32,799 nt of DNA from Pseudomonadota bacterium (GTDB lineage Bacteria > Pseudomonadota > Alphaproteobacteria > UBA828), in the NCBI GenBank assembly GCA_027624955.1, contig JAQBTG010000041.1, forward strand, positions 1-32,799, given 5' to 3'. The notes beneath the pieces were generated by a model that saw only the letters and a list, made by a program, of their open reading frames with translations, was not told the origin of the DNA and searched no databases. Position numbers and translations under genes: made by a program. Shown here piece by piece: positions 1-7,273 of the stretch. Position 1 is the stretch's first letter; the number at the start of each line of letters is the position of its first letter.

Positions 1-506
1 AAACCCTCCCTTATGCAATCCGACTAGTTTGTTCCATAGGCGCTGACGTCAGACAACGAACAATTCTTTCGAATGCAGAATCGAACATAAGGTTATGACG
101 AATTCTATCAGAATCCCATCTAGTAATAAATAATTAACCCATCAAAACAATAAGTAAGGCTTGGTCAAGGAGTTAAACTGTTAACAATGAAACCTTTATT
201 TTCCCGCCGGATTGCGATCCGATCCACCTGAGCGGATCGGATTGAATATTAGTGCATGGCTGGCTTTCCGCATATCGGAACAGCGGTTTCCAAAGACCCA
301 CGCAGAAAATTCTGAAAATCCGCCCAAATTAACGGCGGCACAGAGAGCGATTGCGCCACCAATCTCGCTTGATGAATCAACTAGATGCATCAGCGACGCA
401 CTGAATATCAATCCCCGGGCCAAGCGCCGCCGACCCGCAAGCGTCTTCGCGATGAGAGTATTCTCGTGCCTCTGTTCCGCACTATTACGGGATTGAAATA
501 CCGGCA
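1..506. other. Gene-poor AT-rich left edge
   Basis: I see no supportable gene here. The first 190 bases are AT-rich and non-coding in appearance. An imperfect hairpin lies at 215-244 (11-bp stem with one G-U pair, 8-base loop); no T-run follows it on either strand, so it does not look like a terminator. The open frames that cross this stretch have no recognisable domain, and one of them only mirrors the recombinase relic that follows. Confidence 0.5.
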
Positions 507-802
507 AACCGCCCGAAAACGTCTTACCCCACCGCGGAAAAGCTGTTTGGACGTCCACCACACTGGTCCGGATACATCCTAACCTGGCTAATCTGGGTAA
601 GATTTCTCGGCAGACCTTAGCCGGCTGGGGAGAAGCGTTGAATGATGATGGCGGCAAAGTGGAAACTTGTTCCATATTCCGGGGTCTGATCGTGGAGATA
701 CGCCTCGTGCCAATCGACAGCAAGGTTCGCATCCATCTGGAAGGCAATCTGCCCGCCATGCTCGCTTATACCACGAAGGATGATCGCGCCCGATCATCGT
801 AA
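507..802 (+). pseudogene. Serine recombinase C-terminal relic
   Basis: The frame ending in TAA at 800-802 encodes a stretch that resembles the C-terminal tail of DNA-invertase-like and large serine recombinases found in alphaproteobacterial mobile elements. It contains RIHPNLANL, then a helix-like GWGEALNDDGGKVET, then FRGLIVEIRLVPID and a closing HLEGNLPAMLA. This matches the family pattern of HPNLAE.YR.KV, EAL.D, RGLI..I.L.P and I.L.G.LA..L. The catalytic serine domain, most of the recombinase domain and any start codon are missing, and the upstream frame meets a stop just before about 490. It is therefore a decayed fragment. It ends 30 bp from the 3' end of tRNA-Met. The family call rests on pattern memory only. 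Confidence 0.55.
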
Positions 803-831
803 CCCGGCGTGCAATTAGTGCTGGTTGGCGC

Positions 832-907
832 TGGTAGCGGGAGAGGGATTTGAACCCCCGACCCATGGATTATGATTCCACTGCTCTACCAACTGAGCTA
901 TCCCGCC
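832..907 (-). tRNA. tRNA-Met (CAT), elongator type
   Basis: A complete cloverleaf can be folded on the minus strand. The acceptor stem pairs GGCGGGA with TCCCGCT (one G-U). The D arm is GCTC/GAGC, the anticodon stem GTGGA/TCCAT has loop ATCATAA and anticodon CAT, and the T arm is GGGGG-TTCAAAT-CCCTC. The discriminator is A, and CCA is encoded at 832-834. The GGCGGG acceptor fits alphaproteobacterial elongator tRNA-Met rather than initiator tRNA, whose first base pair is mismatched. A tRNA-Ile(CAT) identity is less likely from the acceptor sequence. A good promoter lies just upstream (926-955). Confidence 0.93.
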
Positions 908-925
908 CCGGCCGTCGCGGCGTTG

Positions 926-955
926 GCTATACGACTGGGCGCGGCGACCTGTCAA
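926..955 (-). promoter_or_regulatory. Sigma-70-type promoter of tRNA-Met
   Basis: On the minus strand TTGACA (950-955) is followed after 18 bp by TATAGC (926-931), about 19 bp before the first base of the tRNA. The consensus -35 and GC-rich discriminator fit a stable-RNA promoter. Confidence 0.6.
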
Positions 956-972
956 GCGCAGCGATGCGCCAC

Positions 973-1236
973 TTAACCGGCCGGGCTGTCTTGAATTGCT
1001 AAGATCGTTGAAAGGTCGACCTCGACGAAGCGAACGGCTCGCACGCCGTCATCATCCACGCGGGTAACCTGGCCGGTAAATTCGCAAGATGGGCCTCCCT
1101 GAGGCTCCATCATCCCGGTAAAACGATCCTTGGGCTCAAGATCTTCAAGTCCATAAGCTCTAAATCCACCGATCGACCAATTCAAAGTTTCGAGCTCTCG
1201 CTCTCCCACTCTCAATTTCAATTTATTATTCTCCAA
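973..1236 (-). CDS. Small PilZ-like domain protein
   Basis: Up to 87 residues. The motif NWSIGGFRA resembles the D.S.GG core of PilZ domains, which bind c-di-GMP. It is followed by a strand-rich segment and a closing VRAVRFVEVDLST that fits the last PilZ strand. The N-terminal RxxxR signature is not visible, so c-di-GMP binding is doubtful. The first candidate start (1236) is TTG without a ribosome site; a TTG at 1221 has GGAG nine bases upstream and is the better start (82 residues). No ATG occurs in frame. It stands alone, with tRNA-Met downstream on the same strand. It could be a diverged or shortened PilZ gene. Confidence 0.55.
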   Translation of the reverse strand: MENNKLKLRVGERELETLNWSIGGFRAYGLEDLEPKDRFTGMMEPQGGPSCEFTGQVTRVDDDGVRAVRFVEVDLSTILAIQDSPAG

Positions 1237-1564
1237 CCGGACGTCGTTGCCGATAACAATATGCTATAGATGAACAGTGTTTACATTATGACAAACTATC
1301 TGTTCAAAAGAAAGTGATCGTTGTCACAATTCTGGGAGATAACGACGCGATAGCCGATGCCGCCTACTCAATCTTAAATCGTCATGCAGAAAACTCGGGT
1401 CGAATTGTTGCGATATCGCAATAGCTTCAAAGCACTATCCAGGCGCCCATCATTCGTCTGTGGCGCTTTAAGGCGGCATTGAGTGTGCAAATCAACCATG
1501 GAGTGTGCAAATCAACCATGTGGCGGAGATCACAGGTCTTTAACTACCGAGATTTGACGGGTCG
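1237..1564. other. Intergenic region with palindrome and duplication
   Basis: No gene is visible in these 328 bases. They hold a perfect 14-bp palindrome (TTGCGATATCGCAA, 1408-1421) and a perfect 20-bp tandem duplication (1481-1520). The duplicated unit may be an insertion-sequence scar or a duplicated regulatory site. Confidence 0.5.
1481..1520. repeat. Perfect 20-bp tandem duplication
   Basis: The unit GAGTGTGCAAATCAACCATG occurs twice back to back, at 1481-1500 and 1501-1520, with no mismatch. Repeated blocks of about this length are found at the ends of IS21-type elements, but no transposase gene or second end is present, so the origin is unknown. Confidence 0.9.
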
Positions 1565-2716
1565 CTATGCGGCGGTCGTCTGGCTCAGCGCCGCGCTCCG
1601 TTCCATGCTCGCGATCCACCCGCCACCGAGGAGCTTGTCGCCGCGATAACAAACCGCCGCTTGGCCACGCGCGGTTGCCGGTTCGGGCTGGGCAAGGCGG
1701 ATTTCGGCTTCGCCATTGTCGAGCAGGGTCAAATAGCCGGCCGCGCCCGGGTGTGTGGACCGCAATCGAACGATAACGTCACCAGCACTCCGCAACGACG
1801 CTTCGGAGTCGATAAATTGCGGCTGCCGGAGGCGGACCCGGTCGCACAATAGCGCCGCCTTGGGGCCCACCGTAACACGCCGACTTGCAGCGTCCACGGC
1901 GACGACGTACAGCGGTTCAGGCGCGGCGAGTCCAAGACCCCGACGCTGACCGACAGTGTAATGAATAATGCCCGCATGTTCGCCGACAACCGCTCCGGCG
2001 AGATCGACAATATCTCCGGGCTCGGCAGCGCCAGGCCGAAGTTTTTCAATTATTGCGGCATAATCGCCGCCAGGGACGAAGCATATATCTTGGCTGTCGG
2101 GCTTTTCCGCCACCGCAAGTCCGAGGCGCTCGGCATGCCGCCTGACCTCCGACTTACCGATATCACCCAGAGGAAAGCGCAGAAATTCAAGTTGCTCGCG
2201 GGTAGTGGCGAAGAGGAAATAGCTCTGATCCCGCCCGGCGTCATGGGCGCGGTGCATTTCAGGCCCGGCAGCACCAACTACGCGGCGCACATAATGCCCG
2301 GTCGCCAAGGCGTCCGCCTCGAGGTCGCGGGCCGCAGCCAGCAGGTCGCGAAATTTTACCGTTTGGTTGCAGGTGATACAGGGAATTGGCGTTTCCCCGC
2401 GCAAATAGGAATCGGCAAATTCATCCATGACTTCGCGGCGAAAGCGATCTTCATAGTTCAGGACGTAATGCGCGATGCCGAGATGCGCTGCTACACGGCG
2501 GGCGTCGTGAATATCCTGGCCGGCGCAACAGCTCCCGGTCCGCGCCTGCGTGGCGCCGTTGTCGTATAGCTGGAGCGTCATGCCCACCACGTCATAGCCG
2601 GCCTCGGCATAAAGCGCGGCGGCAACAGAGGAATCGACGCCGCCCGACATGGCCACGACGATTCGGGTCCTGTTGCGCGGCTTGTCTATTCCGACATCAA
2701 TGGATGGTATGGACAT
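1565..2716 (-). CDS. mnmA: tRNA-specific 2-thiouridylase MnmA
   Basis: MnmA thiolates the wobble uridine (U34) of Glu, Gln and Lys tRNAs with ATP and persulfide sulfur that ultimately comes from a cysteine desulfurase. The PP-loop SGGVDSS is at residues 24-30. The two redox cysteines lie in ITCNQTVKF (C116) and DICFVPGG (C212). The ATG at 2716 is chosen over an in-frame TTG at 2737 because the seven extra residues are not family-like; the protein is then 383 residues, close to the family norm. It is the last gene of the cysE-iscR-desulfurase-ferredoxin-tenA operon, 71 bp after tenA. Its position downstream of its likely sulfur donor is biologically sensible. Confidence 0.96.
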   Translation of the reverse strand: MSIPSIDVGIDKPRNRTRIVVAMSGGVDSSVAAALYAEAGYDVVGMTLQLYDNGATQARTGSCCAGQDIHDARRVAAHLGIAHYVLNYEDRFRREVMDEFADSYLRGETPIPCITCNQTVKFRDLLAAARDLEADALATGHYVRRVVGAAGPEMHRAHDAGRDQSYFLFATTREQLEFLRFPLGDIGKSEVRRHAERLGLAVAEKPDSQDICFVPGGDYAAIIEKLRPGAAEPGDIVDLAGAVVGEHAGIIHYTVGQRRGLGLAAPEPLYVVAVDAASRRVTVGPKAALLCDRVRLRQPQFIDSEASLRSAGDVIVRLRSTHPGAAGYLTLLDNGEAEIRLAQPEPATARGQAAVCYRGDKLLGGGWIASMERSAALSQTTAA

Positions 2717-2787
2717 GGGCGCAATATAGGCCGCCAAACTGGCCCGGCAAGCACAACGATTTCATCGCAACCCGGTCTGTTGGTTTC

Positions 2788-3486
2788 TTATTCGCCCGCC
2801 GCGAGGCCCATTTGCCAGAATGCTGCCTCCAAACGGGTGGCTTCGCCGAATGTGCGGCTAAGAGCCGTAATTCGTAGGTCCGCCCCGCGCGCCTTGCCGA
2901 CACGATCGAGTAAGTGGACGGCGTCGGCCGAAATGGTCTGATAATCCTTGCCACCATACATCTCAATCCAAGCGGCAAAGCGGTTGCCTTTCATTCGGGT
3001 GCTATTGTCGGCGATGAGACGGGCGCCGATTTCGCCATAGCCGATGACGCAGGGCGCCAACGCAACATAAAGATCGAGCAAATCGCCGGCCATGCCCCGC
3101 TCCAATACGTAGCGGGTATAGGCGAGCGTGGCGCTGTCTTCGAGCGCAGATTCGAGAGTGGCGGAATCCACCCCCCAGTCGGCGCAATAGGCTTCATGCA
3201 GGCCGATCTCGACGTTGAGGATCGCCTGCAATCCTTGCGATGCAGCACGAATTTCCTCCAGGCTCTCTGCTTTGTAGGCAGCTAGACCATAGGCCCTGGC
3301 AAAATGCCGAAGAAATAGGAAATCCTGAATCAAATAGTGGCGAAATGCAGTCTCGGGCAAACTGCCGTCGGCCAACGCCTTCACAAAGGGATGCGCGGTA
3401 AAGTTGCGCCACGCGTCGGCATTCGCCTCCCGCAAGCTGACAAACAAGCTCCCGTTCGAATGCTCGCTCAAAACTCGTCCGGCCAC
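2788..3486 (-). CDS. tenA: TenA family thiaminase II-like protein
   Basis: TenA proteins hydrolyse aminopyrimidine breakdown products of thiamine and allow vitamin B1 salvage; they act in the cytoplasm as all-helical proteins. The 232 residues include W26..F29 at the start of the fold, YLIQDFLFLRHFARAY in the second helix region and LAPCVIGYGEIG, where C146 matches the catalytic cysteine of the family. The start is GTG, two bases after the ferredoxin stop, which suggests translational coupling. A sulfur operon is an unusual but sensible home, since thiamine synthesis draws on the same desulfurase. Some TenA-like proteins have other substrates, so the exact reaction is inferred. Confidence 0.88.
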   Translation of the reverse strand: MAGRVLSEHSNGSLFVSLREANADAWRNFTAHPFVKALADGSLPETAFRHYLIQDFLFLRHFARAYGLAAYKAESLEEIRAASQGLQAILNVEIGLHEAYCADWGVDSATLESALEDSATLAYTRYVLERGMAGDLLDLYVALAPCVIGYGEIGARLIADNSTRMKGNRFAAWIEMYGGKDYQTISADAVHLLDRVGKARGADLRITALSRTFGEATRLEAAFWQMGLAAGE

Positions 3487-3488
3487 CG

Positions 3489-3821
3489 TCAGCCGAGCAG
3501 CATGTTTCGCGTTTCTTTGGGAAGCGAAACTACGAGCCCATCCAACTCTTCAGTGATCACGATCTGACACCCGAGGCGTGACGTACGCGTCAGGCCAAAG
3601 GCAAGATCGAGCATATCTTCTTCATCTTCGCTCGCTTCCTCGAGTTTGTTGTGCCAATTCTTGTCGATGATGACATGGCATGTCGAACAAGCCATCGAGC
3701 CCTCGCAAGCGCCTTCAATGGCAATCTGATTGTCGTGTGCGATATCAAGCACAGAATCGCCAACCGGTGCGTTGACCACGAGATGGGAGCCGTCGGCGAC
3801 GACAAACGTCATTTGTGGCAT
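3489..3821 (-). CDS. fdx: [2Fe-2S] ferredoxin, adrenodoxin type
   Basis: This is a 110-residue electron carrier of the Isc-ferredoxin/adrenodoxin class, which supplies electrons for Fe-S cluster assembly. The four cluster ligands are C39, C45 and C48 in CEGSMACSTC and C85 in LGCQIV, giving the C-x5-C-x2-C...C spacing. The stretch EEASEDEEDMLDLA is the acidic partner-recognition helix typical of this group. The ATG at 3821 is preferred because GGAG stands nine bases upstream; a TTG at 3836 would place the ribosome site inside the gene. It lies 81 bp after the cysteine desulfurase and 2 bp before tenA. A small inverted repeat (3849-3872) separates it from the desulfurase gene. Confidence 0.93.
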   Translation of the reverse strand: MPQMTFVVADGSHLVVNAPVGDSVLDIAHDNQIAIEGACEGSMACSTCHVIIDKNWHNKLEEASEDEEDMLDLAFGLTRTSRLGCQIVITEELDGLVVSLPKETRNMLLG

Positions 3822-3902
3822 AGACAAATTCTCCAATAAACTTTCTGCCCGTCGGATCCTCCGCGCCGACGGCGCAATCCAAATTCAACTTGCCCAGCTT
3901 GG

Positions 3903-5114
3903 TCAACGTTCAGCAGCTTTATCACTGCCCGAAATTTGTGAAACACCGCTGGTATAGCGTGCCGTCAACCCGGCATAAAATGCGCGCCAGGCACGCACCA
4001 GTGTATCGACTTCTTCGTCCTGGCTTGCCCATCCGAAACTGATTCGAATAGCGCATCCAGTCTCCGCGTCGGGCAAGCCGAGCGCGCGTAACACGTGCGA
4101 CGGTTCCACTTTGCCAGAGGAGCACGCGGAGCCAGCACTTACCGCAACTCCAGCGAGATCCAAACCCATTACCTGCAACTCGCTTTGCACGCCGGGCATA
4201 CTCAGGCAGCTGGTATTGGGCAGCCGCTCCGCGCCCGCACCAAAAACTCTAACCTTCGAATCGATGCCGCTGAGGCTTTGTTCCGCCCTATCCCGCATGG
4301 CCGATATATGCGGCGCTCGCTGCAAATCGTCGACAGCCAACTCCGCCGCGACACCGAAGCCAACGATACCTGCCACATTTTCTGTACCCGGGCGCCTGCC
4401 GCGCTCCTGCCCGCCGCCAATGACCAAGGGCTGCAAATCGAGCGTACTCTTTACAAAAAGCGCGCCAACGCCTTTCGGGCCGCCAAACTTGTGCGCCGAC
4501 AGGCTGAGCATATCCACGCCGAGGGAAGCGACATCGAAGGCGATACGGCCCGGCGCCTGCACGGCGTCACAATGAACCAAGGCGCCGCGTTTCTGTGCCA
4601 GCGAGGCAATTTCGGCAACCGGTTGAATCACGCCTGTTTCGTTATTGGCCAACATGACGGAAACCAACGCGTCATCAGCTATATTACCCAGCGCCCGGTC
4701 GAGGTCGTCAAGCGACACAATCCCGTTGCCGTCAACCGGAAGCACTGCCAGTTCTCTTCCATTTCTATCTGAATTTGAATCAGCAAGGGCTTCCGCGGCC
4801 CGCAGAACCGAGGGATGCTCGATTGCAGAAATTATCAAGCGGCTTCGCCGGGCGCCGTTCAGAGCCATGTTATTGGCTTCGGTGCCGCCGGCGGTAAATA
4901 CCACTTCTTCGGGGCGGGCGCCGATCATGGCCGCAACTTGATCGCGCGCCAGTTCCACCGCATTGCGCGCGTCACGTCCAAATTGATGTACGGAAGACGG
5001 ATTTCCCGTCATCGCCAGTGCCTTGGCAACCGCTTCGCTTACCTGCGGTTTGACAGGCGCGGTGGCGTTATAGTCGAGATAAATTGCTTCCGTTCGGTGA
5101 TCGCTCGCGCTCAT
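3903..5114 (-). CDS. Cysteine desulfurase, NifS/IscS class
   Basis: This PLP enzyme converts cysteine to alanine and a protein-bound persulfide for Fe-S clusters, tRNA thiolation and thiamine. The 403 residues begin YLDYNATAP. The PLP lysine is K209 in SAHKFGGPKG, and the persulfide cysteine is C331 in GSACSSGKVEPSHVL. The short active-site loop and sequence place it in the IscS/NifS class (class I), not SufS. The ATG overlaps the iscR stop (ATGA), so the two are translationally coupled. No iscU, hscAB or suf genes follow in this window, so scaffold proteins must be encoded elsewhere. Ferredoxin, tenA and mnmA downstream are plausible users or partners. Confidence 0.95.
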   Translation of the reverse strand: MSASDHRTEAIYLDYNATAPVKPQVSEAVAKALAMTGNPSSVHQFGRDARNAVELARDQVAAMIGARPEEVVFTAGGTEANNMALNGARRSRLIISAIEHPSVLRAAEALADSNSDRNGRELAVLPVDGNGIVSLDDLDRALGNIADDALVSVMLANNETGVIQPVAEIASLAQKRGALVHCDAVQAPGRIAFDVASLGVDMLSLSAHKFGGPKGVGALFVKSTLDLQPLVIGGGQERGRRPGTENVAGIVGFGVAAELAVDDLQRAPHISAMRDRAEQSLSGIDSKVRVFGAGAERLPNTSCLSMPGVQSELQVMGLDLAGVAVSAGSACSSGKVEPSHVLRALGLPDAETGCAIRISFGWASQDEEVDTLVRAWRAFYAGLTARYTSGVSQISGSDKAAER

Positions 5115-5608
5115 TCGGCTGCCGCGGTAGCCTGTGGGTTACCGTCGCCTCGCTGCGCCGTATGCAGCACACCGCTGGACCCCAACACCCTGCCTGCGCA
5201 CACGTCTTCGAGCGTCACGGTATTGAGAAACAGATAAATATGGTTGCTGAGTTCTTCCCAAAGATCATGCGTCGCGCGTCTGCCACCGTCGGGCATGCAG
5301 CCAGAGCCGCTCATGGGATCGCAACGTGTGGCGCGGAGCGGTTCATCCACCGCCATGACAATATCTGATATACGCAATTGGTCGGCGCCGCGAGCCAACA
5401 TATAGCCGCCGCCCGGACCACGGACACTTTTAACCAAACCCTTTTTCCGCAACTTACTGAACAATTGTTCGAGATAGGACAATGAAATATCTTGGCGATC
5501 AGCGATATCGGAAAGCGTGATCGGCCCGTTCTTGGCGCGCATGACGGTACAGTTCGCAAGATCCACCATCGCCATGACCGCGTAGCGGCCTTTCGTGCCC
5601 AACTTTAT
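5111..5608 (-). CDS. iscR: Rrf2/IscR-family Fe-S regulator, apparent AUA start
   Basis: IscR senses Fe-S cluster status and represses or activates Fe-S and sulfur genes. The winged-helix domain is clear: KLGTKGRYAVMAMVDLA, then SLSYLEQLFSKLRKKGLV and VRGPGGGYMLAR. Family members start M-K-L-[ST]-T-K-G-R-Y. At the matching position this gene has ATA (5606-5608), with AAGGA seven bases upstream and no in-frame ATG or GTG nearby; TTG at 5602, two codons later, is the alternative. Cluster ligands C96 and C104 and the histidine of THDLW (H114) are present, but the third cysteine expected three residues before the histidine is R111. The protein is 165 residues from ATA. The gene follows cysE by 46 bp and overlaps the desulfurase start by 4 bases. 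Confidence 0.9.
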   Translation of the reverse strand: MKLGTKGRYAVMAMVDLANCTVMRAKNGPITLSDIADRQDISLSYLEQLFSKLRKKGLVKSVRGPGGGYMLARGADQLRISDIVMAVDEPLRATRCDPMSGSGCMPDGGRRATHDLWEELSNHIYLFLNTVTLEDVCAGRVLGSSGVLHTAQRGDGNPQATAAAE

Positions 5609-5654
5609 GACAAATTCCTTTCCATTCGGCAGTCGCCGACTCAATCGCCTGTGG

Positions 5655-6392
5655 TCAACAATTAGGTGGAACGGCGTCGCCCTTTGCGTCGCCAGCTTCT
5701 TCACCAGACATATTTTGCGTTTGTTGGTTCGAACTCGCGCTTTCGAGGTGCTCAAGCCGGGCGCGCAAGCGGCCAAGTTCCTCAAGCAATCCTTCAATAG
5801 AACGAGACATTGGGTCGGCAACATTCGGCGACGGCGTTCCGTATGCCGCGAAACCGCCCTGCTCACGCATCTCTTTCGGGGTGCGCGCCGCCGGGCGTGC
5901 AGCCACGCCGACCATAGTTGCGCCCGCAGGAACGTCTTTCAAAACAACAGCATTGGCTCCCACCCGTGCGCCCCGGCCGACAGTAATCGGGCCCAGCACC
6001 TGAGCGCCAGCGCCCACGACAACATTATCTTCCAGGGTCGGATGGCGCTTTCCGGGCGCCCATGTGACACCTCCCAAAGTAACGCCGTGATAAAGCGTCA
6101 CGTCGTTTCCAATTATCGCAGTTTCGCCAATCACGACGCCCATGCCGTGGTCAATAAAAAATCGCCGGCCGATGCTAGCTCCCGGATGAATTTCTATGCC
6201 CGTAAACATCCGGCCCAAATGCGAAACAAAGCGGCCGAATAGGAACAGGCGATGCCGCCACAGCCAATTTCCGAAGCGGTAAAATTGCAACGCATGGAAG
6301 CCCGGATAACAAAAAAAGATCTCGGCGCGTGAGCGAACAGCCGGGTCGCGGCCAAAAACGCTATCCATATCTTCTCTAATACGCTTGAACAT
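5655..6392 (-). CDS. cysE: Serine O-acetyltransferase
   Basis: CysE acetylates L-serine with acetyl-CoA, the first step of cysteine synthesis. The 245 residues carry the left-handed beta-helix of hexapeptide repeats. Diagnostic segments are [26 protein letters not shown] (catalytic His and Asp in [12 protein letters not shown]), LYHGVTLGG and [16 protein letters not shown]. The C-terminal 50 or so residues are a low-complexity polar tail not seen in short family members. The ATG at 6392 has AGGTG about six bases upstream. It is the first gene of the sulfur operon and follows an IscR-like operator and promoter by about 100 bp, so cysteine supply may be co-regulated with Fe-S demand. Confidence 0.94.
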   Translation of the reverse strand: MFKRIREDMDSVFGRDPAVRSRAEIFFCYPGFHALQFYRFGNWLWRHRLFLFGRFVSHLGRMFTGIEIHPGASIGRRFFIDHGMGVVIGETAIIGNDVTLYHGVTLGGVTWAPGKRHPTLEDNVVVGAGAQVLGPITVGRGARVGANAVVLKDVPAGATMVGVAARPAARTPKEMREQGGFAAYGTPSPNVADPMSRSIEGLLEELGRLRARLEHLESASSNQQTQNMSGEEAGDAKGDAVPPNC

Positions 6393-6494
6393 AACGGCAC
6401 CTGTCGTATATCAATGGTCTAGACGTAAGTATTCTCTTGGCGCTCGCGCCGCAAGTGCCCACACTTTGTCGGGGCAAATCTACGATACATAATA

Positions 6495-6522
6495 TTTTTA
6501 AGTACCCGACCTAGTCTGTCAA
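6495..6522 (-). promoter_or_regulatory. Candidate promoter of cysE-iscR operon
   Basis: On the minus strand TTGACA (6517-6522) is followed by a weak AT-rich -10 (TAAAAA after 16 bp, or AAAAAT after 17). It lies about 100 bp before the cysE ATG and inside the IscR-like palindrome. The -35 is perfect; the -10 is poor, as expected if an activator or repressor sets its strength. Confidence 0.45.
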
Positions 6523-6526
6523 GATA
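6502..6526 (-). promoter_or_regulatory. IscR type 1-like operator
   Basis: A 25-bp interrupted palindrome has core CCCGAC-N7-GTCAAG on the plus strand. Its half sites and 7-bp spacer match the E. coli type 1 IscR consensus (SYYGAC-N7-GTCRRS). It overlaps the -35 element of the cysE-iscR promoter, a position suited to repression by the operon's own regulator. Binding is inferred. Confidence 0.6.
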
Positions 6527-6612
6527 TTGGGCATTGATTTTGTGTTATATAGTGTCTTTGCCGCAGTAAACCAAATGGATTTAACCGCTCACTCAAATTG
6601 TAACGGAATGAT

Positions 6613-7266
6613 ATGCCAGAGGTGATGATCAACGGGCCCGAAGGGCGTCTTGAGGCGCGCTACCACCACGCCGAAGATCCCAACGCGCCCATAGCTTTGG
6701 TGCTTCACCCCCATCCGCAGCATGGGGGAACGATGAACAACAAGCTCGTGTACACGGTGTACCATATCTTCAGAGCTCGCGGTTTTTCAGTCCTGCGTTT
6801 CAATTTTCGCGGCGTTGGCAGGTCGCAAGGGCGTTTCGATCATGGCTTCGGCGAATTGAGCGATGCTGCGACCGCCCTTGACTGGATGCAAACGATTAAC
6901 CCGAACGCGAAATCCTGTTGGATCAGCGGCTTTTCTTTTGGCGCCTGGATCGCCATGCAAGTGCTGATGCGCCGGCCTGAAATTCACAGTTTCATCGCGG
7001 TGGCGCCGCCGGCCAACATGTTTGATTTCACGTTCTTGGCGCCCTGCCCATCGTCCGGCCTGATTATCCACGGTGCGCGCGACGATCTCGTACCTGAATC
7101 CGACGTCGCGACTTTGGCGCAGAAATTACAGAACCAACGCCACATTGAGATCGACTACCGCGTCATCAAAGGCGCCAATCATATGTTCGAAGATAAGATC
7201 GATATTTTGGGCAAGCACGTCGAATCTTATTTAGACGAACATATGGCAATCGCCGAGGCTGGTTAA
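6613..7266 (+). CDS. Alpha/beta hydrolase, COG2945-like
   Basis: A 217-residue cytoplasmic serine hydrolase fold. The oxyanion-loop segment LVLHPHPQHGGTMNNKLV, the strand FSVLRFNFRGVGRSQG, the nucleophile elbow GFSFGAW (Ser near residue 107), an acidic residue in HGARDDLVPE and the histidine in GANHMFEDK complete a Ser-Asp-His triad. The family substrate is unknown. It is divergent from cysE across a 220-bp intergenic region that contains the IscR-like operator, so it may share regulation. ATG at 6613 is the natural start. Short alpha/beta hydrolases of this type occur widely in alphaproteobacteria; a role in the sulfur operon is only inferred from position. Confidence 0.85.
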   Translation: MPEVMINGPEGRLEARYHHAEDPNAPIALVLHPHPQHGGTMNNKLVYTVYHIFRARGFSVLRFNFRGVGRSQGRFDHGFGELSDAATALDWMQTINPNAKSCWISGFSFGAWIAMQVLMRRPEIHSFIAVAPPANMFDFTFLAPCPSSGLIIHGARDDLVPESDVATLAQKLQNQRHIEIDYRVIKGANHMFEDKIDILGKHVESYLDEHMAIAEAG

Positions 7267-7273
7267 ACCACCA

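Noticed and set aside
215-244. Imperfect hairpin as a terminator
   Set aside because: The stem is good, but no T-run follows on either strand and no gene ends here.
196-759. Long minus-strand open frame at the left edge
   Set aside because: It mirrors the recombinase relic on the plus strand over its first part, has no recognisable domain and no convincing start.
3487-3820. TPP riboswitch for tenA
   Set aside because: tenA begins 2 bp after fdx, leaving no leader; no thi-box pattern is seen.
3849-3872. Hairpin between the desulfurase and ferredoxin genes as a terminator
   Set aside because: The stem is only 7 bp with a 10-base loop, and there is no T-run on the minus strand. It could be a processing site, but this cannot be supported.
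4095-4772. Long plus-strand frame inside the desulfurase gene
   Set aside because: It is antisense to a well-supported gene and its translation has no domain features; GC-rich codon bias produces such frames.
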